The notes below the pieces were generated by a model. That model was not told the origin of the DNA. It searched no databases and saw only the letters and a list, made by a program, of their open reading frames with translations. Position numbers and translations under genes: made by a program. DNA of 64,000 bases from Rhizobium sp. Root483D2. GTDB taxonomy: Bacteria > Pseudomonadota > Alphaproteobacteria > Rhizobiales > Rhizobiaceae. Location of the stretch: contig NZ_LMFB01000044.1 of NCBI RefSeq assembly GCF_001426685.1, positions 83,410-147,409 of the forward strand. Reading direction: 5' to 3'. Shown here in pieces: positions 63,714-64,000 of this stretch; within the stretch, counting starts at the first letter, position 1, and each line of letters starts with the position of its first letter.

Positions 63714-64000
63714 TTACAGGTAGGGATACATCGGGAAACGGTCGGTCAGCTTGACAACCTTTTCACGCACACCGGCTTCGACCACCGCATTGCCTTCATC
63801 GGAATTGGCGACCTTCAGACCATCGAGAACCTCGACGATCAGGTTGCCGATTTCGCGGAAATCGGCTTCCTTGAAACCGCGCGTCGTACCGGCCGGCGTG
63901 CCGAGACGGACGCCGGAGGTGACGAACGGCTTTTCTGGATCGAACGGGATACCGTTCTTGTTGCAGGTGACATAGGCGCGGCCAAGAGCTGCCTCGGCGC
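63714..64000 (-). CDS. glyA: Serine hydroxymethyltransferase, C-terminal part
   Basis: The frame from the right edge to the TAA at 63714 encodes about 95 residues of the SHMT C-terminus: [34 protein letters not shown] and the end FPMYPYL. These are the conserved C-terminal motifs of GlyA. The enzyme makes glycine and one-carbon units from serine. The start and PLP lysine are outside the window. It lies upstream of nrdR on the same strand. Confidence 0.97.
   Translation of the reverse strand, partial: AEAALGRAYVTCNKNGIPFDPEKPFVTSGVRLGTPAGTTRGFKEADFREIGNLIVEVLDGLKVANSDEGNAVVEAGVREKVVKLTDRFPMYPYL

Overview
The window is a gene-dense, roughly 60 % G+C stretch of an alphaproteobacterial chromosome, almost certainly from the Rhizobiaceae (Rhizobium/Agrobacterium group). 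The evidence is the gene order, which is inherited housekeeping order in that family: clpP-clpX-lon-hupB, rplM-rpsI near argC and ctaA, plsX-fabH-ihfA-merR, and glyA-nrdR-ribD-ribE ... ribH-nusB. Protein sequences fit the same group. I see no prophage, no complete insertion sequence, no CRISPR array and no rRNA.

Layout. 1-10 kb: tRNA-Val, a small lipoprotein, a rhizobial hypothetical protein, a cupin very like the manganese (R)-hydroxynitrile lyases, an SbcC/SbcD-like pair (YhaN/YhaO), a MarR regulator and a large exported phytase-like esterase. 10-16 kb: the ATP-dependent protease block hupB, lon, clpX, clpP, all on the minus strand, each gene with its own terminator or promoter signals; clpP has a heat-shock-type promoter. 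16-26 kb: a YbhP-like nuclease/phosphatase with a cardiolipin-synthase-like enzyme, an orphan cytochrome P450, an SDR, a cupin, O-acetylhomoserine sulfhydrylase, a CoA-binding protein, an EamA exporter, a HigBA toxin-antitoxin locus whose toxin gene is frameshifted, an enoyl-CoA hydratase and a thioesterase. 26-34.7 kb: ribosomal proteins L13/S9, an Lrp regulator divergent from phenylalanine hydroxylase, agmatinase, argC, a TSUP exporter, heme A synthase and small conserved genes.

35-44.6 kb is a compact Wzy-type polysaccharide locus: a CelD/BcsL-type acyltransferase, a Wzz/GumC-like chain-length protein with a decayed kinase domain, a Wza-like export lipoprotein, two GT4 glycosyltransferases, a priming glycosyl-phosphotransferase and a Wzy-like polymerase. 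Its content and its position between the clp/lon block and the plsX-fabH block match the unipolar polysaccharide (UPP) adhesin locus of Agrobacterium; this is an inference. It is followed by a membrane-anchored SNase-fold protein that has lost most catalytic residues, tRNA-Pro and the first of two RTX calcium-binding proteins.

47-64 kb: small rhizobial proteins, the lipid-synthesis/IHF block, a cytochrome bc1 assembly chaperone divergent from a BamE-like lipoprotein, a proton-pumping pyrophosphatase with the K+-independent signature, an MFS transporter, nusB-ribH, then a plus-strand insert (cupin, GNAT, second RTX protein) separating ribH from ribE-ribD-nrdR-glyA. The glyA gene runs off the right edge.

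The most rewarding things to follow up are the UPP-like locus, the catalytically dead SNase-like membrane protein, the two RTX proteins that share an N-terminal domain, the triplicated 10-bp motif before the SDR gene, and the one-base lesion in higB.
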